A DNA stretch of 64,000 bases from an uncultured Oscillospiraceae bacterium. GTDB lineage: Bacteria > Bacillota > Clostridia > Oscillospirales > Oscillospiraceae. The notes beneath the pieces are model-generated. The model made no database searches and had not been told where the DNA came from. It saw only the letters and a program-made list of their open reading frames with translations. The stretch spans positions 19,914-83,913 of the forward strand of contig CAJUQD010000006.1 of the NCBI GenBank assembly GCA_910588105.1, read 5' to 3'. This document shows positions 8,282-16,500 of this stretch, in pieces; position 1 is the first letter of the stretch, and every line of letters starts with the position of its first letter. Made by a program: the position numbers and the translations under genes.

Positions 8282-8827
8282 ATGCCTAACGCAAAGGTTC
8301 TCAGTGAGAAGCAGGCCATCGTGGCCGCTCTGGTGGACGACCTGAAGGCCGCCAGCTCCGGCGTCCTGGTGGACTACAAGGGCATCACCGTGGCCGAGGA
8401 CACCGCCCTGCGCCATGAGCTGCGTGAGAATGGCGTGGAGTACGCCGTGGTGAAGAACACCCTGCTGCGCCGCGCCCTGGACGATGTGGAGCTTGGCGAG
8501 CTGGACGGGGTGCTCAGCGGCACCACTTCTATGGCCATTTCCAAGGAAGACCCCATCGCCCCCATGCGCATCGTCAACAAGTATGCCAAGCAGATGGGTG
8601 ACCGCTTCAACATCAAAGCCGGCTTTATGGACGGCAAGGTCCTCCCCCTGAACGATGTGTTCGCCCTGGCCGAGCTGCCCTCCAAGGATGCCCTGCTGGG
8701 CCAGGTCCTGGGCATGATGCTGGCCCCTATCACCAGTCTGGCCATCGTCATCAAGGCCATCGCCGAGAAGGACGGTCAGCCCGCCGCCGAAGCCCCCGCC
8801 GAGGAGGCTGCCCCCGCCGCCGAGTGA
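8282..8827 (+). CDS. rplJ: 50S ribosomal protein L10
   Basis: 181 residues starting MPNAKVLSEKQAIVAAL, with the usual L10 sequence through the rRNA-binding N-terminal domain (GVLVDYKGITVAED, VVKNTLLRRAL) and the C-terminal helix that carries L7/L12 dimers. L10 forms the base of the ribosomal stalk. The tail is Ala/Glu-rich (PAAEAPAEEAAPAAE), a common feature of high-GC Firmicutes. GGAGGT precedes the ATG. It is followed by rplL, as in most bacteria, but rplK-rplA are not upstream and rpoB does not follow. Confidence 0.98.
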   Translation: MPNAKVLSEKQAIVAALVDDLKAASSGVLVDYKGITVAEDTALRHELRENGVEYAVVKNTLLRRALDDVELGELDGVLSGTTSMAISKEDPIAPMRIVNKYAKQMGDRFNIKAGFMDGKVLPLNDVFALAELPSKDALLGQVLGMMLAPITSLAIVIKAIAEKDGQPAAEAPAEEAAPAAE

Positions 8828-8886
8828 GCGGCTGTCCCCTGCGGGACACAACATATTAACTTTTGAAAATTAGGAGGAATATCATC

Positions 8887-9261
8887 ATGGCTAGCGAGAA
8901 GATCACTGCTCTGATCGAAGAAGTCAAGGCCCTTACCGTTCTGGAGCTGAACGACCTGGTCAAGGCTCTGGAGGAGGAGTTCGGCGTTTCCGCCGCCGCC
9001 ATGGCCGCTCCCGCCGCCGGCCCCGCCGCCGCCGCTGTGGAGGAAAAGACCGAGTTCGACGTGGTTCTGGCCGGCTTCGACGCCGCCGCCAAGATCAAGG
9101 TCATCAAGGTGGTCCGCGAGATCACCGGCCTGGGCCTGGCCGAGGCGAAGGCCGCCGTCGAGGGCACTCCCAAGACCCTGAAGGAGGCCGTGTCCAAGGA
9201 CGAGGCCGAGGAGCTGAAGAAGAAGATCGAAGAGGCCGGCGGCAAGGTGGAGCTGAAGTAA
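8887..9261 (+). CDS. rplL: 50S ribosomal protein L7/L12
   Basis: 124 residues. The N-terminal dimerisation domain (EKITALIEEVKALTVLELNDLVKALEE), an Ala/Gly/Pro-rich hinge and the globular C-terminal domain (EFDVVLAGFDAAAKIKVIK, GLGLAEAKAAVEG) are all present. The frame is open to 8863, but ATG 8887 follows TAGGAGGAATATCATC and gives the normal N-terminus. It recruits GTPase translation factors to the ribosomal stalk. Co-transcribed with rplJ, it is followed by a strong terminator. Confidence 0.98.
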   Translation: MASEKITALIEEVKALTVLELNDLVKALEEEFGVSAAAMAAPAAGPAAAAVEEKTEFDVVLAGFDAAAKIKVIKVVREITGLGLAEAKAAVEGTPKTLKEAVSKDEAEELKKKIEEAGGKVELK

Positions 9262-9291
9262 GACGCACACCCGCTTTCCTGCAAACGAACC

Positions 9292-9324
9292 CGTCCCCGG
9301 GAGATTCCCGGGGACGAGTTTTTT
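9292..9324 (+). terminator. Rho-independent terminator of the rplJL operon
   Basis: Ten-bp perfect stem CGTCCCCGGG / CCCGGGGACG with loop AGATT, followed by AGTTTTTTG. It lies 30 bp after the rplL stop. Confidence 0.9.
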
Positions 9325-9360
9325 GCGCCGTATCTAGAACTTATGTTTCACACAAAACGG

Positions 9361-10359
9361 TCAGGGGAGCTCCACAGAAAACGTCCGCTCGACGCCGTCC
9401 CGGCCAATCAGGGTGATACTCTGGATCTGCTCCACCTCCACCGGCTCCCGGAAATTCCAGATCAGCACTTTGCGGCTGCTCTGCGTACCGTAAGTTCCGA
9501 AGCTGCCCTGGCCGCCCTCCCAGGGCGCATCCGCCAGCGTACCGTCCGCCAGCCCGGCACTCATGTTCGAGCCGGCAAACTGGGGCCATACCTGGTCGTC
9601 TTTGAAAATAACGGACAGGCCCAGGCTGGATATCCGCACCTCCTCCGCCTGAAACGCGTCGGCCAGTTCCGCGCCCGCAATCAGGCTGGGTATGGGTTTG
9701 ACCTCCACCGGGAACGTCACCCCTTCGGTATTTTCCCAGAGACATTGATACCCGGAAGCCGGACCTCCGCTCAAGTCAAACAGCCTTACTTCCGAACCCG
9801 ACAAATCGTCCGCCATTACCTGTCCCCAACTGGTAATCGCCAGCAGGGCGGTTTTTGTTTCTTCGTCGTAATCCAAGCACATACCGCCCATGACAAATCC
9901 TGTGACACCCTCGCCCGTGTCTTTTCTGGGAACATCCACCAGACCGTGCGCGCTTCCGAACTGGTTCCGTTCTAACTCACTGAGCCGGTTACCTTCCAAA
10001 TCTCTGGCCTCCACATAGGCCCGGACGGTGAAGTCGTCCGCCAAGACGGACATCACCCGGAACTCGATGCCGTCAATCACATACGCCTCGCCTTCCTGCT
10101 CCCGGGCGTAAGGCGCGAACCCGCCCAAGGCCTCTGCCAGCATTTCCCGCAGCCCGGGAGATGCGGCGAACGCCGTCCCCGCCAGCAGCACGCATGCCAC
10201 TGCCGCAGTCAGTACTGTTTTTACCGCGCCCAGCCCGCGTTTTTTCGCCTTTGACGGCAAACCATCCAGCGCCGCCTGCACGCGCTCGTCAAATCCCTCC
10301 GGCACCATACATTCCTCCTTGTCTGCCATTGCCTTCAGCATTTTGTCAAATTGTTCCAT
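9361..10359 (-). CDS. Membrane-anchored anti-sigma factor (DUF4179-like)
   Basis: About 332 residues. There is a short cytoplasmic N-terminal region (MEQFDKMLKAMADKEE), one membrane segment near residues 45-68 (VKTVLTAAVACVLLAGTAFA), and a large predicted extracytoplasmic beta-rich domain. This is the layout of anti-sigma factors paired with ECF sigma factors. ATG 10359 with AGGAGGG upstream is preferred over the open frame from 10374. It overlaps the end of the sigma factor gene by 14 bp, indicating translational coupling. Its likely role is to hold the sigma factor inactive until an envelope signal arrives. The signal is unknown. Confidence 0.75.
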   Translation of the reverse strand: MEQFDKMLKAMADKEECMVPEGFDERVQAALDGLPSKAKKRGLGAVKTVLTAAVACVLLAGTAFAASPGLREMLAEALGGFAPYAREQEGEAYVIDGIEFRVMSVLADDFTVRAYVEARDLEGNRLSELERNQFGSAHGLVDVPRKDTGEGVTGFVMGGMCLDYDEETKTALLAITSWGQVMADDLSGSEVRLFDLSGGPASGYQCLWENTEGVTFPVEVKPIPSLIAGAELADAFQAEEVRISSLGLSVIFKDDQVWPQFAGSNMSAGLADGTLADAPWEGGQGSFGTYGTQSSRKVLIWNFREPVEVEQIQSITLIGRDGVERTFSVELP

Positions 10360-10846
10360 AACTGCCCTCCTCATCGCAGAGCATTTCCTTTAACTGCTTT
10401 CGGGCCCTGGAAAGCCGGGATTTCACCGTCCCCTTTGGCACGCCCAGGCACTTGGCAATCTGCTCCACGCTCATGTCCTCGTAGTAGAACAGCACCACCG
10501 CCGCCCGCCGGTCCGGAGGCAGGGCGCACACCGCCTCCCACAGCCCGTCGTGGCAGATAGTTTCCCGTGCGGCGGGCTCCTGGGGCAAATCGTCCAGGTA
10601 GACCACCCTGCCCTGCCTGCGCCGTTGGGCATAGGCGCAGTTCACCGCGATCTTCACCAGCCAGGGCCGGACGGCTTCCCTGTTTTTCAGCCCGTCCAGC
10701 GACTGCCACGCCTGCAAAACCGCCTGGGACACCGCGTCCTCCGCGTCGGCGTCGCTGTCCAGCACCGCCCGGGCGGCCCGGAACATCCGACGCCCATGCT
10801 CGGTTACGGCGCCGGCAAATTCCTCCCGCGTCCACTCCATTGTCAC
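10346..10846 (-). CDS. ECF-type RNA polymerase sigma factor
   Basis: 166 residues with sigma region 2 (DAEDAVSQAVLQAWQSL, ~residues 33-49, then NREAVRPWLVKIAVNCA) and sigma region 4 (MSVEQIAKCLGVPKGTVKSR, ~residues 125-144), the two-domain ECF layout. An in-frame GTG at 10846 with AAGGAG about five bases upstream or the ATG at 10840 could start it. The next gene overlaps its 3' end and encodes a single-pass membrane anti-sigma factor, so the pair forms an envelope-sensing switch. Targets are not visible; such pairs usually control their own promoter. Confidence 0.92.
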   Translation of the reverse strand: MTMEWTREEFAGAVTEHGRRMFRAARAVLDSDADAEDAVSQAVLQAWQSLDGLKNREAVRPWLVKIAVNCAYAQRRRQGRVVYLDDLPQEPAARETICHDGLWEAVCALPPDRRAAVVLFYYEDMSVEQIAKCLGVPKGTVKSRLSRARKQLKEMLCDEEGSYGTI

Positions 10847-10964
10847 ACCATCTCCTTCCGGCTCGATTGTCTAGACATATCTAAGACGCACAGGATTACA
10901 AAAAGGTTCCCGCTTCGGCAAAAAATTTTGTAAAATCCGTTTTTGCAATTTTTCATCTTTGGAC

Positions 10965-10993
10965 TTGCAAAATTTACTTTAGTGGTGTAAAAT
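10965..10993 (+). promoter_or_regulatory. Predicted gdhA promoter
   Basis: TTGCAA (10965-10970), 17-bp spacer, TAAAAT (10988-10993), about 40 bp upstream of the gdhA start, in an AT-rich patch. Confidence 0.5.
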
Positions 10994-11032
10994 ACTGCAT
11001 TGTAATCAAGCCCCACCTTCAAGGAAGAAAGG

Positions 11033-12388
11033 ATGCTGACAACGATGTCAATGAAAAACGCCTATCTGCTGTCCGTGCTGGACGATCTGAAAGCCAAAAG
11101 CGCCCACGAGCCCGAGTTTCTCCAGGCTGTGGAGGAGGTGCTGGAGTCCTTGGAGCCCGTTGTGGAGGCCGATCCCCGCTATGAGCAGCAAAATGTCATC
11201 GGCCGCATGGTGGAGCCGGAGCGCATTGTGATGTTCCGGGTGCCCTGGGTGGACGACAGCGGCAAGGTCCAGGTGAACCGGGGCTACCGGGTGCAGTTTA
11301 ACTCCGCCATCGGCCCCTACAAGGGCGGCCTGCGCTTCCATCCCACCGTCAACCTGTCCGTCGTCAAGTTTTTGGGCTTTGAGCAGATTTTCAAAAACTC
11401 CCTCACCACCCTGCCCATGGGCGGCGGCAAGGGCGGCTCCGACTTCGACCCCAAGGGCAAGAGCGACGCCGAGGTCATGCGGTTCTGCCAGTCCTTCATG
11501 ACCGAGCTCCAGCGCCACATCGGCCCGGACACCGACGTGCCCGCCGGCGACATCGGCGTGGGCGCCCGGGAGATCGGCTTCCTCTTCGGCCAGTACAAGA
11601 AGATCCGGGACGAGTTCACCGGCGTGCTCACCGGCAAAGGGCTGAGCTACGGCGGTTCCCTGGCCCGCACCGAGGCCACCGGCTTCGGACTGTGCTATTT
11701 CGCCGATGCCCAGCTCCGGGACAATGGCCAGTCCTTCCAGGGCAAGAAGGTTGTCATCTCCGGCTCGGGCAACGTGGCCATCTACGCCAACCAGAAATGC
11801 ACCCAGCTGGGGGGCAAGGTCATCGCCATGTCTGACTCCAACGGCTACATTGTGGACGAAAACGGCATCAACTATAAGGTGATCCAGGAGATCAAGGAGG
11901 TCAATCGGGCGCGCATCAAGACCTATCTGGATTACGTCCCCTCCGCCAAGTATGTGGAGGGCTGCTCGGGCATCTGGACGGTGCCCTGCGACATCGCCAT
12001 GCCCTGCGCCACCCAGAACGAGATCGGCGAGACTGCCGCCGATACCCTCATCGCCAACGGCTGTATCGGCGTGTTTGAGGGGGCCAACATGCCCTCCACC
12101 CCCGGCGCCATCGCCGCCTACCAGGCTGCAGGCATCTTGTTTGCCCCCGCCAAGGCGTCCAACGCCGGCGGCGTGGCCACCTCCGGCCTGGAGATGAGCC
12201 AGAACAGCGAACGGCTGAGCTGGACGTTTGAAGAGGTGGACGCCAAGCTCAAAGGCATCATGGAGGGTATCTACGCCGCCTGCGCCGCCGCCGCTGAGCA
12301 GTACGGCATGAAGGGCAATATCCAGGCGGGCGCCAACATTGCCGGGTTCCTGAAGGTGGCCGACGCCATGCTGTGGCAGGGTATCTGA
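11033..12388 (+). CDS. gdhA: NADP-specific glutamate dehydrogenase
   Basis: 451 residues, the size of hexameric small-subunit glutamate dehydrogenases. It interconverts glutamate with 2-oxoglutarate and ammonia. Visible motifs are the glutamate-binding loop with catalytic Lys (LPMGGGKGGSDFDPKGKS, ~residues 128-145), PAGDIGVGAREIG (~residues 170-182), the Rossmann segment VVISGSGNVAIYA, and PCATQNEI. The N-terminal style and the PAGDIGVG/GKGGSDFDPKG pattern match the NADP-linked, biosynthetic type. ATG 11033 has AAGGAAG upstream; ATG 11045 is an alternative. It is followed immediately by a dispersed repeat, not by another gene. Confidence 0.97.
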   Translation: MLTTMSMKNAYLLSVLDDLKAKSAHEPEFLQAVEEVLESLEPVVEADPRYEQQNVIGRMVEPERIVMFRVPWVDDSGKVQVNRGYRVQFNSAIGPYKGGLRFHPTVNLSVVKFLGFEQIFKNSLTTLPMGGGKGGSDFDPKGKSDAEVMRFCQSFMTELQRHIGPDTDVPAGDIGVGAREIGFLFGQYKKIRDEFTGVLTGKGLSYGGSLARTEATGFGLCYFADAQLRDNGQSFQGKKVVISGSGNVAIYANQKCTQLGGKVIAMSDSNGYIVDENGINYKVIQEIKEVNRARIKTYLDYVPSAKYVEGCSGIWTVPCDIAMPCATQNEIGETAADTLIANGCIGVFEGANMPSTPGAIAAYQAAGILFAPAKASNAGGVATSGLEMSQNSERLSWTFEEVDAKLKGIMEGIYAACAAAAEQYGMKGNIQAGANIAGFLKVADAMLWQGI

Positions 12389-12522
12389 GAAGCGCGAAGA
12401 TAAACGCATAGGCGAGTTTGGACTGGGGCAAGGGTAAAAAAGTCCAGGCCATGCCAGTAGGCCCGGTTTTGCCCGAGCCGCAAGGAAAGCGAGCTGGCCA
12501 TGCGCCCAATCTGAGCGTGACA
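12389..12522 (+). repeat. Dispersed repeat family A, copy 1
   Basis: It begins right after the gdhA stop codon. It shares ordered blocks with 28506-28680 and 38400-38520 (both in opposite orientation): GAAGCGCGA, GGCGAGTTTGGACTGGGGCAAGGG, TTTTGCCCGAGCCGCAAGGAAAGCG, CTGGCCATGCGCCCAA and GAGCGTGACA, each cut from the longer run. It is not explained by a coding frame. See findings. Confidence 0.7.
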
Positions 12523-12559
12523 GCGCCGCATAGAGGTTTTACCCAGAGCGAGCTGGCTC

Positions 12560-12645
12560 AAGCCGCCAAGGGCGGTGCAGGACAGTTCGCGCAGCCGGAG
12601 GACTTAGAACCGCGTTGCGGGCAGGCGCAGCGTGAGAGGAAGCGC
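12560..12645 (+). repeat. Dispersed repeat family B, copy 1
   Basis: The core 12589-12613 (GCGCAGCCGGAGGACTTAGA, continuing ACCGC) matches 41311-41335 at 24 of 25 positions. Flanks resemble each other more loosely (GCAGGACAG upstream; GCAGGCG..AGCGTGAG downstream). The rest of the interval to 12723 holds no convincing gene. Confidence 0.6.
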
Positions 12646-12723
12646 CCAGCCGTCTGCGCAACATGACAACATTTAAGCGCGGAGCCATCGCGAACAGCGG
12701 GCCAGCACGGAACCGCAACCATA

Positions 12724-12759
12724 AAATACCCCCGCCGGAATGATCCGGCGGGGGTATTT
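12724..12759. terminator. Bidirectional terminator between gdhA region and bactofilin gene
   Basis: Perfect 15-bp stem (12724-12738 with 12745-12759; core ACCCCCGCCGG/CCGGCGGGGGT) with loop AATGAT. A/T tracts flank both sides. It ends one base before the bactofilin stop codon. Confidence 0.85.
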
Positions 12760-12760
12760 C

Positions 12761-13255
12761 TTATTTTTCCTCTTCCAGCTCAAACTCAGGTCCAAATTCC
12801 AGCGCGGTGGAACTCCTGGCCCCCTGGAACTCCAATTCGGGCGCGGGAGCCTTTGTGGTGGTGCACCGGCCATTCAGAGTGCCGCCGTCCTCCACCACCA
12901 GCGAAGCAGTGGTCACATCGCCGTCCAGACTGCCAGTGGGCTCTAAGCGCAAGTGCTCCCGGGCCTGGACGCTACCCTCTACCCGGCCAGCCACCCGAAC
13001 CACGTCCGCCTTGATAGGCCCGCGGATCAGTCCGGTCTCCGCCACGATCACCGCACCGGTCAGGTCGAACTCGCCCTCCACAACGCCCTCCACCTGAACT
13101 ACGCCCTCGCCCCGAAGCGTTCCCTTGAGGGTCACGCCTTGAGCAATAACAGTGCTGCTGGCCCGGGGCAGCGCGGGTTTCTCCTCAAAGTGCTCCTCGG
13201 CGGCGGCAGGCGATTCTATCCGCTCCTCCGCTTTCTGCATACCAAAAAAGCCCAT
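12761..13255 (-). CDS. Bactofilin (polymer-forming cytoskeletal protein)
   Basis: 164 residues. A disordered acidic N-terminus leads into a bactofilin beta-helix made of short repeats (VIAQGVTLKGTLRGEG, VVQVEGVVEGEF, VVRVAGRVEGSVQAREHLRL, GSLDGDVTTASLVVEDG), ending in an acidic tail. Bactofilins polymerise without nucleotide and scaffold envelope functions. The frame is open to 13327, but ATG 13255 has AAAGGTGAGG upstream and fits the usual length. It is a single-gene unit with a strong 3' terminator. Confidence 0.9.
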   Translation of the reverse strand: MGFFGMQKAEERIESPAAAEEHFEEKPALPRASSTVIAQGVTLKGTLRGEGVVQVEGVVEGEFDLTGAVIVAETGLIRGPIKADVVRVAGRVEGSVQAREHLRLEPTGSLDGDVTTASLVVEDGGTLNGRCTTTKAPAPELEFQGARSSTALEFGPEFELEEEK

Positions 13256-13373
13256 ATGAATCCTCACCTTTCCTTTGGGACGGCCTTCAACCCGTTGGCC
13301 CTCCTCTAGTGGTTTCCATCCTACCACAAAGGGGAAAAAATTTCAACCCCGAATACCTTCCTGATTTTGTAAA

Positions 13374-14105
13374 TTACTGCTCTTTCAACTTTCTGCGGAA
13401 CAGCCATACCGCCAGGACCATCACTGCCACCGCCCTGGCAGACACCCATAGCAGATGGCCCGGCAGGGCCCCCCAGTCCCCGGCCAGGGCGGCCTTGGCC
13501 CCGTCCGCCCCGTGGGCAAAGGGGAGCAGGTAGGCAAAGGTCTTGAACCAGCCGCTCATGAGGGACAGGTCAAACCAGATACCCGCCAGCCAGGCGGTGA
13601 CGTTGGTGAGGATAGCCCCGCACATCCCGCCCACCTGCTTGTCGTTGAACAGGGTGCCGCACAACAGGCCCAGGGCAATGAACAGCAGGGCCGAGGGGAC
13701 GAGGGACGCCACCACCGCCAGCAGGTTCCAGCTCAGGGACAGTCCCAGGGCCACCGCGGCCGCCATGCAGATGGCGCTCTGCCCCATCGCCATGGGCAGC
13801 ATGGGCAGCAGATAGCCCAGCAGGAAGTCCGCCGCCGTCATGGGGGAGGCCGTCAGCCGGGCCAGAAAGGCGGTAGAGCGGTCTTTGGCCAGAAGCAGGC
13901 CGGAAAACAGCGCCAGAAAGGTCAGCCCGAACAGGGCTATGCCCGGCGCCAGGGTGTCCAGCTCAAAAACCTGTACCGGGATATTGCGTTGAATCACATT
14001 CATCAACACCAGAAGGACCAGCGGGAAGCCCAGCCCGAAGAACAGGGTCAGCGGATCCTGGAACAGTTCCTTTAAATTACGTTTCGCAAATGCGCCCACT
14101 CTCAT
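13374..14105 (-). CDS. ABC-2 type transporter permease
   Basis: 243 residues with six hydrophobic segments in the ABC-2 exporter arrangement (LFFGLGFPLVLLVLMNV near residue 20; later long hydrophobic helices). The start ATG at 14105 overlaps the stop of the upstream ATPase gene by four bases (ATGA), so translation is coupled. It forms the membrane half of a drug/peptide/polysaccharide exporter. No substrate clue is visible. Confidence 0.9.
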   Translation of the reverse strand: MRVGAFAKRNLKELFQDPLTLFFGLGFPLVLLVLMNVIQRNIPVQVFELDTLAPGIALFGLTFLALFSGLLLAKDRSTAFLARLTASPMTAADFLLGYLLPMLPMAMGQSAICMAAAVALGLSLSWNLLAVVASLVPSALLFIALGLLCGTLFNDKQVGGMCGAILTNVTAWLAGIWFDLSLMSGWFKTFAYLLPFAHGADGAKAALAGDWGALPGHLLWVSARAVAVMVLAVWLFRRKLKEQ

Positions 14106-14821
14106 GACACAGCCTCCTCTCCCGCCAGGGCCACAAAGGCGTCCTCGAACTTTTCACAGCCCGCCAGCGCCTCCAGTTCCTCCACCGTCCCCACCGCCCG
14201 GAGACGGCCCTGGTTCATAATCCCGATGCGGTCGGCCAGCGACTCCGCCTCCTCCAGATAATGGGTGGTCAAAACCATAGCCGTATGTCCTTTGAGGCCC
14301 CGGATCACGCCCCACAGCTCCCGCCGGGCCAGCACGTCCAGCCCCAGGGTGGGCTCGTCCAGAAACAACACCTCCGGCTGGGACACCAGGGCCATGGCGA
14401 TGGACAGCCGCCGCTGCCAGCCGCCGGACAGGGTCTTTGCCCGTGCCTTGGCCCACGCCCCCAGCCCCAGCTGCGCCGCCACCTCCTCCAAGCGCCCCGG
14501 CGGCCGGCCATAAATGCCCGCCATCAGCTCCAGGTTTTCCCAGACGGTGAGGTTGGGAGCGATGGCCGTCTCCTGGGGTGACACCGCCAGGAGTTCTTTG
14601 GCCGCGCGGCTGTCACTGCGGATGCTGTGCCCCATGAGATTGGCGTCCCCCGCCGTAGGGACCGTCAGGCAGGAAAGCATCTTGATCGTGGTGGACTTGC
14701 CCGCCCCGTTTATCCCCAGCAGGGCGAACAGCTCCCCCGCCCGCACAGTGAGTTCCAGCTTATCCACCACCCTGCGGCCCCCGTACTCCTTGGTGATGCC
14801 CAGAATTTCAATGGCATTCAT
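14102..14821 (-). CDS. ABC transporter ATP-binding protein (ABC-2 exporter)
   Basis: 239 residues with Walker A (GINGAGKST, ~residue 35), Q-loop, signature LSGGWQRRLS, Walker B (VLFLDEPTLGLDV) and the switch His region (TTHYLEEAESLADR). The signature LSGGW replaces the commoner LSGGQ. It belongs to the DrrA/ABC-2 export class. It overlaps by four bases both the AbrB-like gene upstream and the permease gene downstream, so three genes form a tightly coupled operon. Confidence 0.93.
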   Translation of the reverse strand: MNAIEILGITKEYGGRRVVDKLELTVRAGELFALLGINGAGKSTTIKMLSCLTVPTAGDANLMGHSIRSDSRAAKELLAVSPQETAIAPNLTVWENLELMAGIYGRPPGRLEEVAAQLGLGAWAKARAKTLSGGWQRRLSIAMALVSQPEVLFLDEPTLGLDVLARRELWGVIRGLKGHTAMVLTTHYLEEAESLADRIGIMNQGRLRAVGTVEELEALAGCEKFEDAFVALAGEEAVS

Positions 14822-15063
14822 TTTTGCTCCCCCTTCTGTTCTTGCTGGGCCTTCCGGGCCTGCCGGATGGACTCATCCATGAAATCCACCATGCCGTCGA
14901 AGCCCACGATGGCGATGCCCTTCTTTTTATCCGCCATCAGCAGCAGGCTGTCCCCCGGTTCGATTTCGAACAGGTCACGCACCTCCTTGGGTATGACGAT
15001 CTGGCCCTTGTCCCCCACCCGGACGGTGGAGAGGAACTTGTCCTTCGGCAGCTTCATTTTCAA
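14818..15063 (-). CDS. AbrB/MazE/SpoVT-fold DNA-binding regulator
   Basis: 81 residues. The swapped-hairpin AbrB domain is clear: STVRVGDKGQIVIPKEVRDLF, then EPGDSLLLMAD (residues ~12-47), followed by a charged helix. I chose the TTG at 15063, seven bases after AGGAGG; an ATG six bases inside is possible. It heads the operon with an ABC exporter, and a perfect inverted repeat overlaps the operon's -10 box. It is therefore probably an autoregulator and repressor of the exporter. It could alternatively be an antitoxin-like orphan, but no toxin gene is adjacent. Confidence 0.85.
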   Translation of the reverse strand: MKMKLPKDKFLSTVRVGDKGQIVIPKEVRDLFEIEPGDSLLLMADKKKGIAIVGFDGMVDFMDESIRQARKAQQEQKGEQK

Positions 15064-15079
15064 ACCAGCACCTCCTACT

Positions 15080-15127
15080 AGTTATACTTTTCCCACTTAG
15101 TATAACTCTTCAAACCCATTTTGTCAA
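15080..15127 (-). promoter_or_regulatory. Promoter with inverted-repeat operator for the AbrB-like/ABC operon
   Basis: On the minus strand TTGACA (15127-15122), a 17-bp spacer and TATACT (15104-15099) precede the operon. The sequence AGTTATACT (15080-15088) pairs with AGTATAACT (15099-15107) as a perfect 9-bp inverted repeat, one arm of which covers the -10 box. Confidence 0.75.
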
Positions 15128-15188
15128 GGGGACTTCCGCCGGTTCTATCCTCCGCCTCCCCCGCATACCATGCAGGGAGGTGAAGCGT

Positions 15189-16367
15189 ATGCGAAAGAAG
15201 AGGACAAGTAGGCCTCTGGCCCGGGGATTGCGGACGGGGGCCGCGGTTCTGGTGGGCTCGCTGGCGTTGTGGCTGGCGTGGCTCGTGGGCGACCCCGCCG
15301 CCGCCCTGGACAATCTCCGGGAGCTGGCGGGCAGCGCCCGGGTATCCCTTGCCCTGCTGTCGGCAGAGCTGGGGCTGGAGGAAGACCCGGAGGGCCTGTC
15401 CCGCTGGGACAGGCTAGTGCTGGCCCAGTCCTCCCTGCTGGGAGGCACGCTGCCCTCCCCACAGCCCGTCCCATCCGCCCCACCCCCGGAGGAGAGCCGG
15501 GATCTGCTGGAGCTGGATCCCGCCGGGGAGGACGAGGAGCCCAGCGCCTCCCTGCCCACTGTGGACGCCCCAGAGGGCATCATTCCCCGCACCATGGTGG
15601 CGGGGTCGTCCGCCAAATACGTCACATCGGGAAACGTATCCGTCTACAACCACACGGAATATACCGTGGACATACCCGCCCTGCTGGAAAACGCCCCCCA
15701 CCTGTCTGCCGCCGGAGAGGGGCCAAAGATCCTGATCTACCATTCCCATGCCACCGAGTCCTACTCCATGGAAGGCACCGACGTGTACGAGCCCAGCGGC
15801 GACCACCGCACCCTGGACACGGATAAAAACATGGTCCGGGTGGGGGAGGAGATGAAGGCGGTGTTTGAGGCGGCGGGCATCGGCGTGGTCCACGACACCA
15901 CATTGTACGACTACCCCAGCTATAACGACGCCTACAACCGTTCAGTACAGGGGGTGGCGGAAAATTTGAAAAAATACCCCTCTATCGTGCTGGTATTGGA
16001 CGTCCACCGGGACGCCCTGGTGGCCAACGACGGCACCATTTATAAAGTGGTGGCGGGGACAGTGGACGACTGCGCCCAGGTGATGATGGTGCTGGGCAGC
16101 GACGCCAGCGGCCAGGTCCACCCCAACTGGAAGGTAAACCTGGCCTTGGCTCTGTCTATACAATCGGCGCTCTCGGACAAGTGGGCCACCCTGGCCCGGC
16201 CCCTGGTGCTGCGGCCCACCCGGTTTAACCAGCACCTGTCCACCGGCACCATCCTGGTGGAGGTGGGCACCCATGGCAACACCCTCCGGGAAGCCATCAC
16301 TGCCGCGCGGCTGTACGCCCGGACCGTCGTGGAACTGATGGAACAGGACGGGGGGGACGCCGGCTGA
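15189..16367 (+). CDS. spoIIP: Stage II sporulation protein P (peptidoglycan hydrolase)
   Basis: 392 residues: a basic cytoplasmic start, one N-terminal membrane anchor (~residues 15-37), a Pro/Glu-rich linker, then the SpoIIP domain. Visible motifs are ILIYHSHATESY, VLDVHRDAL and STGTILVEVGTHGNTLREA, which include the conserved His and Glu residues of this amidase/endopeptidase family. SpoIIP works with SpoIID and SpoIIM in septal peptidoglycan removal during engulfment. GTG 15180 lies inside the AGGGAGG site, so ATG 15189 is preferred. It shows that the organism is, or descends from, a spore former. Confidence 0.95.
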   Translation: MRKKRTSRPLARGLRTGAAVLVGSLALWLAWLVGDPAAALDNLRELAGSARVSLALLSAELGLEEDPEGLSRWDRLVLAQSSLLGGTLPSPQPVPSAPPPEESRDLLELDPAGEDEEPSASLPTVDAPEGIIPRTMVAGSSAKYVTSGNVSVYNHTEYTVDIPALLENAPHLSAAGEGPKILIYHSHATESYSMEGTDVYEPSGDHRTLDTDKNMVRVGEEMKAVFEAAGIGVVHDTTLYDYPSYNDAYNRSVQGVAENLKKYPSIVLVLDVHRDALVANDGTIYKVVAGTVDDCAQVMMVLGSDASGQVHPNWKVNLALALSIQSALSDKWATLARPLVLRPTRFNQHLSTGTILVEVGTHGNTLREAITAARLYARTVVELMEQDGGDAG

Positions 16368-16390
16368 ACGGGCGCGGACTCAACAAGGTT

Positions 16391-16442
16391 TTAAGGAAGG
16401 ACTGGTTAAACCGGCAAGAGCAGGTTTAACCAGTCCTTCCTC
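16391..16442. mobile_element. Minimal MITE-like inverted repeat with IS5-type ends
   Basis: Perfect 19-bp inverted repeat (AGGAAGGACTGGTTAAACC, 16394-16412, paired with 16423-16441) around a 10-base loop. The outer arm TTAAGGAAGGACTGGTTAAA is nearly the same as the left end of the element at 30878 and the IS remnant end at 57231. It lies between the 3' ends of spoIIP and icd, where it could also act as a hairpin barrier. Confidence 0.65.
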
Positions 16443-16500
16443 AGGCAAACTATGCCGAGCGCCATGGCTTGTCATTCACCGCGCACCATAAACCCGCGCC

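Noticed and set aside
12418..12666. Small gene between gdhA and bactofilin
   Set aside because: The open frame lies entirely in dispersed repeats A and B, has no ribosome site and no convincing protein pattern.
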